In this document: positions 62,766-64,000 of the stretch, piece after piece
Numbering within the stretch: position 1 is the first letter of the stretch
Layout: the number at the start of each line of letters is the position of its first letter
Assembly: GCF_900104145.1 (NCBI RefSeq)
Contig: NZ_FNLB01000006.1
Location: 2,864,501 to 2,928,500, forward strand
DNA length: 64,000 bases
Origin: Pseudovibrio sp. Tun.PSC04-5.I4
GTDB lineage: Bacteria > Pseudomonadota > Alphaproteobacteria > Rhizobiales > Stappiaceae
Reading direction: 5' to 3'
Program-made: the position numbers and the translations under genes
The notes under the pieces: generated by a model
Seen by the model: only the letters and a program-made list of their open reading frames with translations
The model's database searches: none
Told to the model about the DNA's origin: nothing

Positions 62766-63884
62766 TTAAACGCGCATTGGCATCAAAACATAAATGGCGT
62801 CATCGCTACCATCATCACGGATAAGGGTAGGTGAGCCGGAATCTGCCAGTGTGAAGAGAGCCGTATCCGCTTCCAACTGTGCTGCGATATCGAGCAGGTA
62901 TTTGGAGTTAAAGCCGATCTCGAATTCTTCGTTATCATATTCAACAGCAACTTCTTCCGTTGCAGTTCCGGAATCCGGGTTCGTGACAGTCAGAACGATT
63001 TTACCTTCGCTCAGAGAGAGCTTTACCGCACGGCCTCGATCAGACGCGATAGTAGAAACGCGATCAACAGCTGCTTTGAAAGCGTCACGATCAACGCGCA
63101 GCTCTTTGTCATTGCCCTTCGGAATAACGCGATCGTAATCCGGGAAGGTGCCATCAATCAGTTTGGATGTCAGAATGATTGCGCCGATGGTAAAGCGGAT
63201 TTTAGTTTCGGAAATCTCAACTTTGATCTCAGCTTCTGGATCGTCAAGAAGCTTCTGGATCTCACCAACGGTTTTGCGCGGTACGATGATACCTGGCATA
63301 CCTTCGGAGCCTTCAGGTGCCGTAAGTTCAGCTTGTGCAAGACGGTGTCCGTCTGTTGCAACAGCACGGAACCGCAGGCCACCATCCACCTCTAAAGTGT
63401 GCATGTAAATGCCGTTGAGGTAGTAGCGTGTCTCTTCGGTAGAGATTGCAAACTGAGTGCTATCGATCAATTTGCGAATGCCACCAGCTGTCATTGTGAA
63501 GCTGTGGGAGAATTCGCCAGCTGTCAGATCTGGAAAATCAGTCACTGGAAGAATCTGCAGCGCGAAACGAGAGCGTCCGGCGCGAATTTCCATTGTGCTG
63601 TCATCACCAGAAGTTTCCAAAACCACTTGTGATCCATCTGGCAGCTTGCGAACAATCTCATAGATCATGTGCGCTGGTATTGTGGTTGCGCCCGGCACTT
63701 CCACAACGGCTGCAATGCTCTCTACAACTTCCAAATCAAGGTCTGTTGCTTTTAGATTCAGATCGCCACCCTCAGCCTGCAACATCACGTTGGAGAGGAT
63801 CGGAATGGTGTTACGCCGTTCGACCACACGGTGTACGTGAGTCAGAGACTTCAAAAGCTCGGTCCGCTCAAGGGTCACTTTCAT
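62766..63884 (-). CDS. dnaN: DNA polymerase III beta clamp
   Basis: A 372-residue sliding clamp with three similar domains. It starts MKVTLERTELLKSL and includes the blocks RNTIPILSNVML and RYYLNGIYMHTL, and the C-terminal end VLMPMRV is the hallmark of the family. It tethers polymerases to DNA. The 116 bases upstream to the window end contain no further gene; dnaA, often upstream in this class, is not visible. Confidence 0.97.
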   Translation of the reverse strand: MKVTLERTELLKSLTHVHRVVERRNTIPILSNVMLQAEGGDLNLKATDLDLEVVESIAAVVEVPGATTIPAHMIYEIVRKLPDGSQVVLETSGDDSTMEIRAGRSRFALQILPVTDFPDLTAGEFSHSFTMTAGGIRKLIDSTQFAISTEETRYYLNGIYMHTLEVDGGLRFRAVATDGHRLAQAELTAPEGSEGMPGIIVPRKTVGEIQKLLDDPEAEIKVEISETKIRFTIGAIILTSKLIDGTFPDYDRVIPKGNDKELRVDRDAFKAAVDRVSTIASDRGRAVKLSLSEGKIVLTVTNPDSGTATEEVAVEYDNEEFEIGFNSKYLLDIAAQLEADTALFTLADSGSPTLIRDDGSDDAIYVLMPMRV

Positions 63885-64000
63885 GCGAAACGTCCATTCT
63901 TCTGGGCGGAATATCGCTTCAACTCTGCGAAACCCGCGAATAACTAATACAATTTGCCCATTTACGCGTGCAAACCTTACAGAGGGAATGCACAGCCCCT

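Overview
The window looks like chromosomal DNA of a marine-type alphaproteobacterium. The evidence is a dnaN-recF-gyrB block, a choXWV transporter beside betI-betA-betB, a PrsDE-type type I exporter, heme uptake genes, and iron operators of the RirA (TGA-N9-TCA) and Irr (TTTAGAA-N3-TTCTAAA) types known from this class. Gene content and style suggest the Pseudovibrio/Stappiaceae neighbourhood, but the genus is an inference. I see no integrase, transposase, prophage or CRISPR array. Nearly all of the window is compact, operon-organised core and metabolic DNA.

Layout. 0.2-3.6 kb: lactate dehydrogenase, 6-phosphogluconate dehydrogenase and a GntR regulator. 3.8-6.3 kb: a tiny lipoprotein, a secreted protein of unknown function and a membrane-anchored glycerophosphodiesterase. 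6.6-12.0 kb: an operon of imelysin, di-heme DUF1111 protein, imelysin and Tat-exported DUF1513 protein, behind an Irr-like and a RirA-like box. 12.1 kb: tRNA-Arg(CCG). 12.5-24.0 kb: one long leftward operon with a ribose-type ABC importer, SorC regulator, aldo/keto reductase, GlpD-like dehydrogenase, class I aldolase, FGGY kinase and GMC oxidoreductase. This reads as uptake and breakdown of a sugar or sugar alcohol through a phosphorylated ketose. 24.5-33.1 kb: a dipeptide-type ABC importer with an N-formylglutamate amidohydrolase, a divergent LysR regulator and an M14 deacylase, probably for scavenging N-acylated amino acids or peptides.

33.2-36.7 kb: two tandem DUF898 membrane proteins and an M48 metallopeptidase broken by a single-base frameshift. 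36.9-44.0 kb: choline import (choXWV) and oxidation to glycine betaine (betI, betA, betB), with a BetI operator between choX and betI. 44.1-50.8 kb: a type I secretion operon made of a 1180-residue multi-module protein with a possible muramidase-like N-terminal domain, its ABC exporter and its membrane fusion protein. 51.4-55.3 kb: heme ABC importer hmuTUV facing a heme-degrading monooxygenase, with divergent promoters that each overlap a RirA-type box. 55.3-57.3 kb: MarR regulator, thioesterase, GntR regulator. 57.4-63.9 kb: gyrB, two LysE/RhtB exporters, recF and dnaN, all leftward; dnaA is not in view.

Three themes recur. The imelysin and heme loci appear to share iron control. Hairpins follow the highly needed first gene of several operons (three substrate-binding proteins, the secreted protein, dnaN). 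Many genes are translationally coupled through ATGA or TGATG overlaps. All functions are predictions from sequence reading without database searches.
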